Shown here: piece by piece, positions 1 through 7,052 of the stretch
How the letters are laid out: every line of letters begins with the position of its first letter
How positions within the stretch are numbered: the first letter of the stretch is position 1
Source of the DNA: Chloroflexales bacterium
GTDB taxonomy: Bacteria; Chloroflexota; Chloroflexia; Chloroflexales; Chloroflexaceae
DNA: 17,499 bases
Assembly: GCA_013336035.1 (NCBI GenBank)
Contig: JAAXUL010000062.1
Coordinates: 1-17,499 of the forward strand
Direction of reading: 5' to 3'
Program-made: the position numbers and the translations under genes
The notes under the pieces: generated by a model
Seen by the model: the letters and a program-made list of their open reading frames with translations, nothing else
What the model was told of the DNA's origin: nothing
Databases searched by the model: none

Positions 1-1037
1 GGCAGGAGCCGCGCGACGACGGCCGGGCCCCCGCCGGCGGCCACACGGACCACGGTGCTGCCCCAGCCCAGGCCTGCCGCGGTTCGGTCGAGGACCTGGG
101 CCACATCGCCCAGCGGCGGCGCTTCGAGGCGTCCAAGGAGGCGCAGGATTGTGATCAGGTGGGCCCGCCCGCGGGCGGGCATTATCGGGTGCGCCGGGCC
201 GGCGGCCGTGGGGTCGTGCCCGCTGCTACAGATGCCCACCGGCTGGCCACACGCGACAAGGTTAGCGGTGATCGAGGCGGCGGCCACAATTGCCCGCTCG
301 AGCTCGTCATAGATAAATCGGCCGGGGTACTCGGCCCGGCTGAAGGCCAGGGCCACCAGCGTCTCGCGGGCGATGGCCGGCTCGTGGCGGCGCACCTGCA
401 GCGCGCCGGCGCGGGCGCTGCTCTTCCAGTCGATCTGGCGCACCCCGTCGCCGGGCTGGTAGGCCCGCACGCCGATGGGCCGGGCGGGGTCGGTGAAGAG
501 GCTGCCGGGCGCCGGGCGGGCGCCGAAGGGCAGGGCGGCGGGCAGCCCAAGCTCGGACAGCGGTAGCACCCGCGGGTAGATCACCAGGCTGTCGACGCCC
601 CCGCCCGCCAGGGGCCGCTCGTAGAGGCCCAGGACGTCGCCGGTGCGCATGGTCAGGGGGCCGACGCTATAGAGGCCACGGCGCCGCCCCTCGAGCGTGT
701 AGGCGATCACGCGCTGCTCGCGCGCGCCGAGGGCTAGCACGCGGCGCACCGAAGGCGGTAAACGCAGGGCGGGGGGCAGGCTCTCGTGCAGCATCAGCCA
801 GGGGATGGGCAGCAGGCTCTCGTTGCGCACGACGATCTGCACCTCTATGGGCTCGCCGGGGAAGGCCGCGGCCGGCAGCGAGCGCGACCAGCGCAGCGAG
901 CGCGATGTCTGCCGCACCCATGCCCATGCCACGAGCTGCAGCCCCGCCAGCACGTAGAGCAGGTAGAAGAAGATCTCGCTGCGCAGGGCCGCCGCGACAA
1001 CGAGGATAAGCAGGGTGAGCAGGCGCAGATTTGCCAT
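1..1037 (-). CDS. DUF58 domain-containing protein (partial, C-terminus beyond left edge)
   Basis: The reverse strand is open from an ATG at 1037 to the window edge (345 codons seen), so the stop lies outside. The N-terminus has two adjacent hydrophobic stretches (about residues 4-18 and 22-40), the usual membrane anchor of the family. A beta-rich region follows (residues 55-140), then the DUF58 hallmark at about residues 187-220, reading RPIGVRAYQPGD then RQIDWKSSAR and RRHEP. The family is known to sit beside MoxR-type AAA ATPases and von Willebrand-like proteins, and its biochemical role is not established; no MoxR gene is visible because the window ends. It begins 10 bases after the carboxylase stop, so it is probably the last visible gene of the uvrC unit. 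No clear Shine-Dalgarno precedes the ATG, so translation may depend on coupling. Family call is firm; function is not. Confidence 0.85.
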   Translation of the reverse strand, partial: MANLRLLTLLILVVAAALRSEIFFYLLYVLAGLQLVAWAWVRQTSRSLRWSRSLPAAAFPGEPIEVQIVVRNESLLPIPWLMLHESLPPALRLPPSVRRVLALGAREQRVIAYTLEGRRRGLYSVGPLTMRTGDVLGLYERPLAGGGVDSLVIYPRVLPLSELGLPAALPFGARPAPGSLFTDPARPIGVRAYQPGDGVRQIDWKSSARAGALQVRRHEPAIARETLVALAFSRAEYPGRFIYDELERAIVAAASITANLVACGQPVGICSSGHDPTAAGPAHPIMPARGRAHLITILRLLGRLEAPPLGDVAQVLDRTAAGLGWGSTVVRVAAGGGPAVVARLL

Positions 1038-1047
1038 CAGTGTGCTG

Positions 1048-2655
1048 TTACATACGGAAGACGCCAAAGGTTGTCGGCTCGGCGGGGGCGTTGGCGGCCG
1101 CGGCCAGCCCCAGGGCCAGGACCTTGCGTGTGTCGAGCGGGTCGATGATGCCGTCGTCCCACAGACGGGCCGTCGAGTAGTAGGGGCTGCCCTCGCGCTC
1201 GTACTTCTCGAGGATGGGCGCCTTGAAGCGCTCCTGCTCGTCGGGGGTCATGTCGCGGCCGCGGGCGAGCAGATTGTCGCGGCGGACGGTGAGCAGCACG
1301 GTGGCGGCCTGCTGCCCCCCCATCACGCTGATGCGGGCGTTGGGCCACATCCAGAGCTGGCGGGGCTGGTAGGCGCGTCCGCACATGCCGTAGTTGCCCG
1401 CGCCGAACGAGCCGCCCACAACCACGGTGAACTTCGGCACGCTGGCGCAGCTCACCGCCGTGACGAGCTTGGCGCCGTCCTTGGCGATGCCGCCGTTCTC
1501 GTACTGCCTGCCGACCATGAAGCCGGTGATGTTCTGCAGGAAGAGCAGCGGGATCTGGCGGGCGCAGCACAGCTCGATGAAGTGGGCGCCCTTCAGGGCG
1601 CTCTCGCTGAACAGAATGCCGTTGTTGGCGAGGATGCCGACGGGCTGGCCCTCGATGTGGGCGAAGCCGCAGACCAGGGTCGTGCCGTAGCGGGTCTTGA
1701 ACTCGTGCAGGCGGCTGCCGTCCACCAGGCGGGCGATCACTTCGCGGATATCGTAGCTCTTGCGGCTGTCGCGGGGGATGACGCCGTGCAGCTCTGCCGG
1801 GTCGTAGCAGGGCGCCTCGGGCTCGCGCAGCTCCCAGGGGGCGCGGCGGCGAGGGCCGAGGTTGGCCACGATGTCGCGCACGATGCCCAGGGCCTCGCGG
1901 TCGTCGGCGGCGAAGTGGTCGGCCACGCCCGAGAGGCGGGTGTGGACATCGGCGCCGCCCAGGTCCTCGGCGCTGACCTCCTCGCCGGTGGCGGCCTTGA
2001 CCAGAGGCGGGCCGCCGAGGAAGATCGTGCCGTTGCCCTTGACGATGACCACCTCATCGCTCATGGCGGGCACGTAGGCGCCGCCGGCGGTGCACGAGCC
2101 CATCACGGCGGCGATCTGGGGGAGGCCGCGGGCCGACATCTGGGCCTGGTTGTAGAAGATCCGCCCGAAGTGGTCGCGGTCGGGGAAGACGTCGGCCTGG
2201 AGCGGCAGGAACGCGCCGCCGCTGTCCACCAGGTACACGCAGGGCAGGTGGTTCTCCTGGGCGATCTCCTGGGCCCGCAGGTGCTTCTTCACGGTGAGCG
2301 GGTAGTAGGTGCCGCCCTTGACCGTGGCGTCGTTGGCGATGATCATCACCTCGCGCCCCGAGACCCGGCCGATGCCGGTGACCATACCGGCGCCGGGCAC
2401 ATCGTCCTCGTAGACCTCGTGGGCGGCCAGGGCGCCCAGCTCGAGAAAGGCGGTGCCCTCGTCGAGCAGCAGATCGATGCGCTCGCGCACGAGCAGCTTG
2501 CCGCGGTCGGTGTGCTTCTGGCGCGCGTCCTCGCTGCCGCCGCGGGCCGCGGTGGCGACCTTCGCGCGCAGCTCGTCGGCGAGGGCTCTGTGGAAGGCCG
2601 CGTTCTCGCGGAACTCGACGCTGCCGGTCTTGATGTGGGAGTGGATGCGAGACAT
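1048..2655 (-). CDS. mccB: Methylcrotonyl-CoA carboxylase, carboxyltransferase (beta) subunit
   Basis: A 535-residue acyl-CoA carboxyltransferase of full family length. It transfers CO2 from carboxybiotin to 3-methylcrotonyl-CoA in leucine breakdown. The N-terminal half contains the motif VDSGGAFLPLQADVFPDRDH (near residue 144) and the oxyanion stretch GSCTAGGAYVPAMSDE. The C-terminal half has GGSFGAGNYGMCGRAYQPR and ends with a segment reading SPYYSTARLWDDGIIDP, characteristic of methylcrotonyl-CoA rather than propionyl- or acetyl-CoA carboxylases. Geranyl-CoA carboxylase is the close alternative. The ATG lies one base after the stop of the dehydratase (TAGCATG), with AGGGA six bases upstream, so translation is probably coupled. 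The biotin carboxylase/biotin carrier alpha subunit, without which it cannot work, is not in this window. Confidence 0.93.
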   Translation of the reverse strand: MSRIHSHIKTGSVEFRENAAFHRALADELRAKVATAARGGSEDARQKHTDRGKLLVRERIDLLLDEGTAFLELGALAAHEVYEDDVPGAGMVTGIGRVSGREVMIIANDATVKGGTYYPLTVKKHLRAQEIAQENHLPCVYLVDSGGAFLPLQADVFPDRDHFGRIFYNQAQMSARGLPQIAAVMGSCTAGGAYVPAMSDEVVIVKGNGTIFLGGPPLVKAATGEEVSAEDLGGADVHTRLSGVADHFAADDREALGIVRDIVANLGPRRRAPWELREPEAPCYDPAELHGVIPRDSRKSYDIREVIARLVDGSRLHEFKTRYGTTLVCGFAHIEGQPVGILANNGILFSESALKGAHFIELCCARQIPLLFLQNITGFMVGRQYENGGIAKDGAKLVTAVSCASVPKFTVVVGGSFGAGNYGMCGRAYQPRQLWMWPNARISVMGGQQAATVLLTVRRDNLLARGRDMTPDEQERFKAPILEKYEREGSPYYSTARLWDDGIIDPLDTRKVLALGLAAAANAPAEPTTFGVFRM

Positions 2656-2656
2656 G

Positions 2657-3631
2657 CTACATCCCTGTCTTGGCGCGGAAGCCAGCCAGCTCGTCGAGGC
2701 TGATGCTGGCGCCGCAGAGGATGATCACGACGTGGCTATCGGGGCCGAAGCGAGGCTTGAGCAGGCGGGCCGCGCTGATGGTGCAGGCTGTCGCCGGCTC
2801 GGCGAAGACCTTGGCGTGGTCGAGGAGCCAGAGCAGGTCGCCCAGGGCCGCGCGGTCGGGCACCACCAGCACTTGCTCGAGGTGGCGCTGCGCTAGCTCG
2901 AGCGTGAGCGGGCTGACGCTGGGCGCGCCCAGGGTGGTCGCGATCGATGTGATCGCCGGGAGCGTCACGGGCCGGCCGGCGGCCAGGGCCAGGCTCATTG
3001 CGTCGGCGCCCTCGGTCTCGACGCCCCAGACGCGCGCGGCCGGCCGGCGGGCCTTCACGGCGGTGGCGACCCCGCCGATCATGCCGCCGCCGCCGATGCT
3101 GGCGATCACATCGGTCACCTGGGGCGCGTCCTTCAGGATCTCGAGACCCAGGGTGCCCTGGCCGGCGACGACCACAGGGTCGGCGAACGGGTGGACGAAG
3201 GTGAGCCCCTCGGCCTCGAGGTCGGCGGCGCGCTCGAAGGCGGCGGCGATCTGCGCGTGCAGCTCGACCTCGGCGCCGTAGGCGAGGCAGGCGTCCACGG
3301 CCGACGGCGCGGCCGTCTTCGGCATATGGATGATGGCGCGCATGCCGAGGCGCCGCGCGGCGAAGGCGACGGCCTTGCCGTGGTTGCCCCCGCTCACCGC
3401 CACCAGGCCGCGCCCGCGCTGGGCCTCGCTCAGGCCGAGCATCCGGTTGAAGGCGCCGCGTGGCTTGAACGAGCCCGTCTCCTGGAGCAGCTCGTACTTG
3501 AGGTAGACATTGGTGCCGAGCAGCTCGCTCAGCGCGCGGTTGGGGAGCAGGGGCGTGCGCAGCACATATGGGGCGATGCGCGCCGCGGCCACCTCAATGG
3601 TCTCGAGCGTAACGGCGAGGGGGAGCGTCAT
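2657..3631 (-). CDS. Threonine/serine dehydratase, PLP-dependent (catabolic type, no ACT domain)
   Basis: A 324-residue fold-type II PLP enzyme that would deaminate threonine (to 2-oxobutyrate) or serine (to pyruvate). The PLP lysine is in GSFKPRGA (K56). The substrate loop reads SGGNHGKAVA near residue 80, where most relatives have SSGNHAQG. The phosphate-binding glycine loop GGGGMIGG starts at about residue 180, and the C-terminal cofactor motif reads CGASISLDEL. The protein stops there, so it lacks the C-terminal ACT-like regulatory domain of biosynthetic IlvA and resembles catabolic dehydratases or serine racemases. Substrate cannot be decided from sequence alone. It starts 6 bases after the Uma2-like fragment and stops 1 base before the carboxylase ATG, inside the same minus-strand unit. 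Its ribosome binding site is poor (AATAAAG), again suggesting coupling. Confidence 0.88.
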   Translation of the reverse strand: MTLPLAVTLETIEVAAARIAPYVLRTPLLPNRALSELLGTNVYLKYELLQETGSFKPRGAFNRMLGLSEAQRGRGLVAVSGGNHGKAVAFAARRLGMRAIIHMPKTAAPSAVDACLAYGAEVELHAQIAAAFERAADLEAEGLTFVHPFADPVVVAGQGTLGLEILKDAPQVTDVIASIGGGGMIGGVATAVKARRPAARVWGVETEGADAMSLALAAGRPVTLPAITSIATTLGAPSVSPLTLELAQRHLEQVLVVPDRAALGDLLWLLDHAKVFAEPATACTISAARLLKPRFGPDSHVVIILCGASISLDELAGFRAKTGM

Positions 3632-3637
3632 CTTTAT

Positions 3638-3817
3638 TTATTGGCCTTGACTCTCGGCAGCGGATGCCGCCTCGGGTGGCAGGTCGGCGACAACCTGATG
3701 GTAGAGAGGCGGCTGTGTCGTCACGTAAAGCTCCCCCTCGATTCGCTCGTAGCGGTTCCCGTCGCCCTCGGGCAGGCCTTCCAGGGCCGAGGCAGTCAGG
3801 CGTGTAGGGATAACCAT
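3638..3817 (-). pseudogene. Uma2-like (DUF820) N-terminal fragment, 59 codons
   Basis: A short open frame between uvrC and the dehydratase. It starts at ATG 3817, four bases after a GGGGGAG ribosome binding site, and ends at TAA 3638. The translation contains LPEGDGNRYERIEGELYV followed by QPPLYHQVV. This resembles the conserved N-terminus of Uma2/DUF820 proteins (pattern LP-x-D-G-x-RYELI-x-GEL, then an S/P-rich step and HQ). Uma2 proteins have a PD-(D/E)XK nuclease-like fold and are normally about 180-200 residues; here everything after the HQ region, including the catalytic core, is missing. After residue 45 the sequence turns into a low-complexity Ala/Glu/Ser tail. I read it as a truncated remnant that still has start, stop and ribosome binding site and fits the operon spacing (16 and 6 bases to its neighbours). 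It may be translated simply to hand ribosomes to the dehydratase. Family assignment rests on about 30 residues. Confidence 0.55.
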
Positions 3818-3833
3818 CGCTCCCCCTTCTTAC

Positions 3834-5834
3834 TTATAGAAGCCCCTTCAGCTCCTCGGCGGCTTTCTTCGTCATACCGGGCACGGCGGCGAGCTCGTCG
3901 ACGCTGGCCTTGCGTATGCCGTCGAGGGAGCCGAAGGCCTGGATGAGGGCCTTCTTGCGCTTGGGGCCGATGCCGGGGATCTCCTCGAGGCTGGACCTGA
4001 GCGCGTTCTTGCCGCGCAGCTTGCGGTGGTAGGTGATCGCGAAGCGGTGGGCCTCCTCGTCGATGCGCTGCACCAGATTGATCGCGCGGCTGGTGCGCTC
4101 GAGCACGATCACGCTCTCGCTGTCGGGCCGCACCAGGTCGAAGCGGTTGCGGTCGGGGCCCTTGGCCACGCCGACGACGGGGATCCGCTCGAAGCCGAGG
4201 GCGCGCATAGCCGCCACGGCGGCGTTGACCTGGCCCCTGCCGCCGTCGATCAGCACCAGGTCGGGCAGGTCGGCCCACTTCTCGAGGGTCTTCTGGCGCT
4301 CCTCGCTCGAGAGCTCTTTTGGGCTCTCGGCCTCGCCGAGGTCGGCGGGCGTGAGCTCGGACTGCTCGTCGCCCTGCTCGGGCGAGGCGCGCTGCTCGTC
4401 GCTAGAGAGGGCCTCGGCGGCGCGCCTGAAGCGGCGCGTGATCACCTCGCCGATCGAGGCGACATCGTTGGCGCCGGCCACGGTCTTGATCCTGAAGCGG
4501 CGGTAGGCCGAGGCCTTGGGCTCGCCGCGCTCGAAGACGACCATGCTGGCGACCGAGCTCTGGCCCTGGGTGTTCGAGATATCGTAGCACTCGATGCGCT
4601 GGGGGAGGGCAGGGAGCTCGAGCAGGTCGCGCAGCTCGCTGAGGCCGGCGACGGCCCGCTGCTCGGTGTTGAGCCACTGCTGGCGCAGCTCGTCGAGCTT
4701 CTGGCGGGCGTTGTTGGCGGCCAGATCGACCAGCTGCTTCTTCTCGCCGCGGCGGGGGACCGCCAGCTCGACCCGCTGGCCGGCCTTCTTCTCGAGCCAG
4801 GAGGCGATGATCATCGGCTCCTCGATATGGTCGGCCAGGAGCAGCGTGGGCGGCACGTTCGGTGCACTATCGTAGAATTGGGTGATGAATGAGGCCAGCA
4901 GGGCCGCGTCGCTCTCGTCCTCGGCCCCCTGGAGGGTGAAGGGCTCGGCGTTGACCAGCTTGCCGCCGCGGACGAAGAGCACCTGGACGACCGCGCTGCC
5001 CTCCTCGCGGGCGAAGGCGATCACATCCTGGTCCTCGTCGACGGTGCGCAGCACCTGCTGGCGCTCGGAGATCTTCTCGATCGCGGCGATGCGGTCGCGC
5101 AAGTAGGCGGCCCGCTCGAAGTTCAGCTCCTCGCTGGCGAGCTCCATATCGCGGCGGATCCCGCGCACGACCTGCTCGGTCTTGCCCTCGAGGAAGCGGC
5201 AGACGGCCTCGATGGTCGCCCGATACTCCTCTTTCGAGACGAGGCCTGGCACGCACGGGCCGAGGCAGCGCCGCATCTGGTGGTAGAGGCAGGGCTTGCC
5301 GAGCTTGCGGTGGCGGCTGAACTTATCGTCCTTGCACTCGTAGGGCGGGCGGAAGGCGAAGAGCCGGTTGAGCATGTTCAGCGCCATATAGACCGAGCCG
5401 GCGCTGGCGTAGGGGCCGAAGTAGCGGGCGCCATCGTCGAGGACCTGGCGGGTCGAGAAGACGCGCGGCCACTCCTCCTTCAGGGTTACCTTGATGTAGG
5501 GGTAGGACTTATCGTCCTTGAGCAGGATATTGTAGCGCGGGCGGTGCTGCTTGATCAGGTTCATCTCGAGCAGCAGGGCCTCGAGCTCGCTCTGGGTGAG
5601 GATAATGTCAAAATCGGCGATATGGCTGACCAGGCGCCGGGTTTTATCGCTGAGGCCGCGGGGCGCGCCGAAGTAGGAGCGCATGCGGTCGCGCAGCTTC
5701 TTGCTCTTGCCGACATAGAGCAGCCTGCCCTGGGCGTCCTTCCAGAGATAGACGCCGGGGGCCTCGGGCACGCGCCTGAGGCGCTCCTCGAAGGCCGTGT
5801 GGTCAACGATGGCCGTGTATGAGAAGTCGGGCAT
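3834..5834 (-). CDS. uvrC: UvrABC system protein C (excinuclease subunit)
   Basis: UvrC makes both incisions around bulky DNA lesions in nucleotide excision repair. I start it at ATG 5834 (666 residues) rather than at an in-frame ATG at 5891, because the promoter overlaps the upstream codons and the family begins close to the GIY-YIG domain. Domains in order are GIY-YIG nuclease (GVYLW at 27, YVGKS at 40), a four-cysteine region ending PCLYHQMRRCLGPC that matches the Fe-S cysteines of the family, a UVR/UvrB-binding helix (ELNFERAAYLRDRI), the RNase H-like nuclease (ECYDISNTQGQ, LVLIDGGRGQVNAA, EEAHRFAITYHR), and C-terminal helix-hairpin-helix repeats (IPGIGPKRKKAL, VPGMTKKAAEEL). Within the RNase H-like domain there is an acidic insertion of about 50 residues. 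It is the first gene of the minus-strand unit and is divergent from the phosphoesterase. Confidence 0.97.
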   Translation of the reverse strand: MPDFSYTAIVDHTAFEERLRRVPEAPGVYLWKDAQGRLLYVGKSKKLRDRMRSYFGAPRGLSDKTRRLVSHIADFDIILTQSELEALLLEMNLIKQHRPRYNILLKDDKSYPYIKVTLKEEWPRVFSTRQVLDDGARYFGPYASAGSVYMALNMLNRLFAFRPPYECKDDKFSRHRKLGKPCLYHQMRRCLGPCVPGLVSKEEYRATIEAVCRFLEGKTEQVVRGIRRDMELASEELNFERAAYLRDRIAAIEKISERQQVLRTVDEDQDVIAFAREEGSAVVQVLFVRGGKLVNAEPFTLQGAEDESDAALLASFITQFYDSAPNVPPTLLLADHIEEPMIIASWLEKKAGQRVELAVPRRGEKKQLVDLAANNARQKLDELRQQWLNTEQRAVAGLSELRDLLELPALPQRIECYDISNTQGQSSVASMVVFERGEPKASAYRRFRIKTVAGANDVASIGEVITRRFRRAAEALSSDEQRASPEQGDEQSELTPADLGEAESPKELSSEERQKTLEKWADLPDLVLIDGGRGQVNAAVAAMRALGFERIPVVGVAKGPDRNRFDLVRPDSESVIVLERTSRAINLVQRIDEEAHRFAITYHRKLRGKNALRSSLEEIPGIGPKRKKALIQAFGSLDGIRKASVDELAAVPGMTKKAAEELKGLL

Positions 5835-5840
5835 GGGGGC

Positions 5841-5870
5841 ATTGTACCGCCGCGAGACAGTGGCCGTCAA
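5841..5870 (-). promoter_or_regulatory. uvrC promoter, predicts leaderless mRNA
   Basis: On the minus strand TTGACG (5870-5865) is followed by an 18-base spacer and TACAAT (5846-5841). This is a near-consensus housekeeping promoter. Exactly six bases (GCCCCC) separate the -10 box from ATG 5834, so the expected first transcribed base is the A of the start codon. No ribosome binding site is present or possible in such a transcript. Confidence 0.65.
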
Positions 5871-5937
5871 AGGGCTCGCACGGATGTGCATCAGGAGTAT
5901 CTGTCCGGCGTTTCATCGGCTTTTAATACGCGGGGCG

Positions 5938-5943
5938 TATACT
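5938..5943 (+). promoter_or_regulatory. -10 box (TATACT) for the metallophosphoesterase gene
   Basis: TATACT lies 78 bases before the chosen start of the phosphoesterase, in the 181-base divergent region with uvrC (5835-6015). No convincing -35 box is at the right distance (the position holds ATCGGC), so a regulator or upstream element may assist. Confidence 0.35.
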
Positions 5944-5998
5944 GAATCGAGGGACGCGGCGCTGCCGATTATGGCGTCGTCTTTTCTTGAGCTGAGCA

Positions 5999-6004
5999 AG
6001 GAGT
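5999..6004 (+). promoter_or_regulatory. Ribosome binding site deciding the phosphoesterase start
   Basis: AAGGAG ends 11 bases before ATG 6016. The upstream in-frame ATG codons at 5971 and 5797 have no comparable site, and the latter lies inside uvrC, so 6016 is preferred. Confidence 0.5.
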
Positions 6005-6015
6005 ACGGTCACTAT

Positions 6016-6963
6016 ATGGCGGTCATCGACCAGAATATGCCGGGGCAGCGTACGGGGCGTCGCTTCGACCCGACTCCCGGTCGGGTGCGCTACTCGCGGC
6101 GCTGGATGGGTGCGACGGCGGCGGGCGGGGTCCTGGCAAGTCTGGCCGTCGCCGCGGCCGGCCTGCCGGCGATGGTGGCCCTGGGCATAGCTGGGGCGGC
6201 GGGGGCGGCCTACGCGCTGCTGCACGAGCCCCGCAACCCACGGCTCGAGCAGATTACACTGCGCTTCGCCGACCTGCCGCGAGGCCTCGACGGGATGCGT
6301 ATTGGGCAGATCAGCGACATGCACCTGGGCATGCGCTACACGGCCGAGAACGGCCGCTGGGCGGTCGCCCAGATGGCCCGCGAGCGCCCCGACCTGCTGG
6401 TGTTCACCGGCGACTTCGTGAGCTACGAGCACGCTATCCCCGATCTGCCCGTGATCCTGGCCGGGCTGCCGCGCGCGCCCCTGGGCGCCTTCGCCGTGCC
6501 GGGCAACCACGACTACTGGGAGGGCGTGCCCGAGATCCAGCGCGCGCTGGCGCCTCTGGGCATCGAGTTCCTGATCAACGCGCACAGGCGGCTAACCTTC
6601 GGCGGCGACGAGTTCGTGCTCGCCGGCGTAGACGATCTGTGGGATGGGGCGCCCGATTTGCGGGTGACCCTGGATGATGCGCCGCGGGGTATGTTTACCC
6701 TGCTGCTGGCCCACTGCCCCGATGTCGCCGACGAGGCGGCTGAGCACGGCGTGCATGTGCAGCTGTCGGGCCACACCCACGGCGGCCATATGTGCCTGCC
6801 GGGCCTGGGCTCATTCTGCCTGCCGCGCTACGGCTGGCGCTACCCCATAGGCCACGAGTGGATCGGCGCGACGCAGCTGTATGTCAGCCGGGGCCTCGGC
6901 GGCCTGCCGCTGCGCCTGGGGTGCTCGCCCGAGGCGACTATCATTACGTTGCGGCGGGGGTGA
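6016..6963 (+). CDS. Membrane-anchored metallophosphoesterase (YkuE/YaeI-like)
   Basis: A 315-residue calcineurin-like phosphoesterase. Its metal-binding motifs are complete: SDMHLG (D101, H103), TGDF (D133), GNHD (N164-D166), an AHCPD histidine (H233) and GHTHGG (H253, H255). Before the catalytic domain there is a basic segment containing YSRRWMG, then two hydrophobic stretches (about residues 33-50 and 52-66). This places the enzyme at the membrane with the catalytic part probably outside. SRRWMG resembles a twin-arginine signal but lacks the usual Phe-Leu, so Tat export is uncertain. YkuE/YaeI relatives hydrolyse phosphodiester or UDP-lipid bonds in the envelope; the substrate here is unknown. 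The start is chosen for AAGGAG at 5999; ATG 5971 would add 15 residues. It diverges from uvrC and ends 89 bases before purB. Confidence 0.9.
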   Translation: MAVIDQNMPGQRTGRRFDPTPGRVRYSRRWMGATAAGGVLASLAVAAAGLPAMVALGIAGAAGAAYALLHEPRNPRLEQITLRFADLPRGLDGMRIGQISDMHLGMRYTAENGRWAVAQMARERPDLLVFTGDFVSYEHAIPDLPVILAGLPRAPLGAFAVPGNHDYWEGVPEIQRALAPLGIEFLINAHRRLTFGGDEFVLAGVDDLWDGAPDLRVTLDDAPRGMFTLLLAHCPDVADEAAEHGVHVQLSGHTHGGHMCLPGLGSFCLPRYGWRYPIGHEWIGATQLYVSRGLGGLPLRLGCSPEATIITLRRG

Positions 6964-6965
6964 TG

Positions 6966-6981
6966 GGGTGAGCGCTCACCC
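6966..6981. repeat. Perfect 16-base palindrome between phosphoesterase and purB
   Basis: GGGTGAGC is directly followed by its own reverse complement GCTCACCC, with no spacer. It begins two bases after the phosphoesterase stop. There is no T tract, and a stem without a loop makes a poor terminator, so a protein-binding operator upstream of purB is at least as likely. It lies about 40 bases before the putative purB -10 box. Confidence 0.5.
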
Positions 6982-7008
6982 AATGGCGAGCGCAGCAAGC
7001 CCGAGATG

Positions 7009-7017
7009 TGGTACTCT
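7009..7017 (+). promoter_or_regulatory. Putative extended -10 promoter of purB
   Basis: TGGTACTCT matches the TGn extended -10 layout, with TACTCT about 35 bases before the purB ATG. No good -35 hexamer is visible, as expected for extended -10 promoters. Assignment is tentative. Confidence 0.35.
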
Positions 7018-7052
7018 CCCCACAGATCCCCAGACTGTGACGGAGGGTGGTT

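Noticed and set aside
1015..2703. 562-codon open frame on the plus strand
   Set aside because: Lies opposite the carboxylase gene and reads as Ala/Gly/Val/Asp-rich mirror sequence with no motifs; caused by GC-rich third positions.
5797..6015. N-terminal extension of the phosphoesterase to 5797 or 5971
   Set aside because: The longer form overlaps the start of uvrC and its promoter; neither upstream start has a ribosome binding site, whereas ATG 6016 has AAGGAG.
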